Part shown: in pieces, positions 23,587 to 23,767 of the stretch
How positions within the stretch are numbered: position 1 is the stretch's first letter
Layout of the letters: every line of letters starts with the position of its first letter
NCBI GenBank assembly: GCA_964012715.1
Contig: CAXGUG010000059.1
Span: 1 to 23,767, forward strand
Length of the DNA: 23,767 bases
Direction of reading: 5' to 3'
Source of the DNA: UBA1479 sp964012715
GTDB lineage: Bacteria; Pseudomonadota; Alphaproteobacteria; Rhodospirillales; Casp-alpha2
Position numbers and translations under genes: made by a program
Notes under the pieces: generated by a model
Databases searched by the model: none
Seen by the model: only the letters and a program-made list of their open reading frames with translations
Told to the model about the DNA's origin: nothing

Positions 23587-23606
23587 ATTCCGGAATATCC
23601 GGAATT
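23587..23606. repeat. Abutting TCCGGAAT repeats upstream of the hydrolase
   Basis: ATTCCGGAAT (23587-23596) is a perfect palindrome. TCCGGAATA (23589-23597) is followed directly by TCCGGAATT (23598-23606). The block is about 50 bases upstream of the hydrolase start, in the promoter region. An operator role is possible but not shown. Confidence 0.3.
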
Positions 23607-23638
23607 TGTCCACTTCCTCAACCGCCCAACTTGGTAAG

Positions 23639-23767
23639 TCACTCGAAGGCGAAGACATCGCCGACATTGAGCAGGGCCATGACGCCCAGCGCGGCGAAGA
23701 TGATTGCAGCAATGGCGTGAACCAGCTTCATCGGGATCGCCGTCGCCGCGGCCTTGCCGACCAGCAC
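23639..23767 (-). CDS. GDT1/TMEM165 (UPF0016)-like membrane protein, C-terminal fragment
   Basis: Only the last 42 residues are in the window; the gene runs off the right edge. The stretch LVGKAAATAIPMKLVHAIAAIIFAALGVMALL resembles the final membrane helix of the GDT1/TMEM165 family, whose bacterial members (MneA-like) export manganese. The hydrophobic segment and the short tail NVGDVFAFE before the stop are visible. With so little sequence the family call is tentative. It lies upstream of the exported hydrolase on the same strand with a 102-base gap. Confidence 0.5.
   Translation of the reverse strand: MLVGKAAATAIPMKLVHAIAAIIFAALGVMALLNVGDVFAFE

Noticed and set aside
1..23767. Mobile element, defence island, CRISPR or prophage
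   Set aside because: No transposase, integrase, tRNA-flanked junction, repeat array or phage-like gene is visible on either strand.

Overview
The window looks like a chromosomal segment of an alphaproteobacterium, most likely Rhodospirillales. It is GC-rich. It carries a DUF1491 gene (a family known essentially from Alphaproteobacteria), a DUF454/YbaN membrane gene, a soluble multi-PAS kinase, and a bacterial glutaminyl-tRNA synthetase, which only some alphaproteobacterial lineages have. The order-level placement is inference. I see 20 complete genes and one partial gene at each edge. No tRNA, rRNA, insertion sequence, phage gene or CRISPR array was found. No gap exceeds 150 bases; the longest are 280-423, 7511-7649 and 15539-15675.

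Left part (1-4127): a partial MocA-like molybdopterin cytidylyltransferase on the minus strand is divergent from a three-gene plus-strand operon, small (2Fe-2S) - medium (FAD) - large (molybdopterin). This is a xanthine-oxidase-family hydroxylase of the 'form II CO dehydrogenase-like' type. The large subunit has PYRGAGR where true CO dehydrogenase has a Cys-containing loop, so CO is not a safe substrate call. A 10-bp palindrome lies in the divergent promoter and a hairpin follows the large subunit.

Middle (4134-9950): a small STAS/SpoIIAA-like protein, a family III CoA-transferase, DUF1491, a lone MlaF-type ABC ATPase whose H-loop histidine is replaced by serine, a YbaN-like membrane protein, and a cytosolic histidine kinase with four PAS domains and no response regulator beside it.

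Plus-strand run (10044-14600): glnS, a carboxymuconolactone-decarboxylase-family protein, a fold-type-IV (D-amino-acid type) aminotransferase with a changed carboxylate-binding motif, and an iron-alcohol-dehydrogenase homologue in which all four metal ligands appear to be replaced. A convergent LysR regulator follows. It is divergent from a TauD/TfdA-type Fe(II)/2-oxoglutarate dioxygenase and probably regulates it.

Right part (16816-23767): on the minus strand lie a membrane-anchored FMN/3Fe-4S glutamate-synthase-domain protein, a Met-rich class II (c'-type) cytochrome c, and a tight operon of a dihydroxyphthalate-decarboxylase-like protein plus two zinc-dependent MDR dehydrogenases. A GlcG/HbpS-family gene is divergent from that operon. 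Then come a secreted alpha/beta hydrolase and the 3' end of a GDT1/TMEM165-like membrane protein.

The region reads as ordinary chromosome with several small catabolic or redox modules of unknown substrate. I do not see one obvious new multi-gene defence or mobile system. The best leads are three enzymes with intact folds but altered catalytic motifs (ABC ATPase, aminotransferase, Fe-ADH homologue), the uncharacterised three-gene catabolic operon, and a terminator-like hairpin inside the 3' coding end of a convergent gene.
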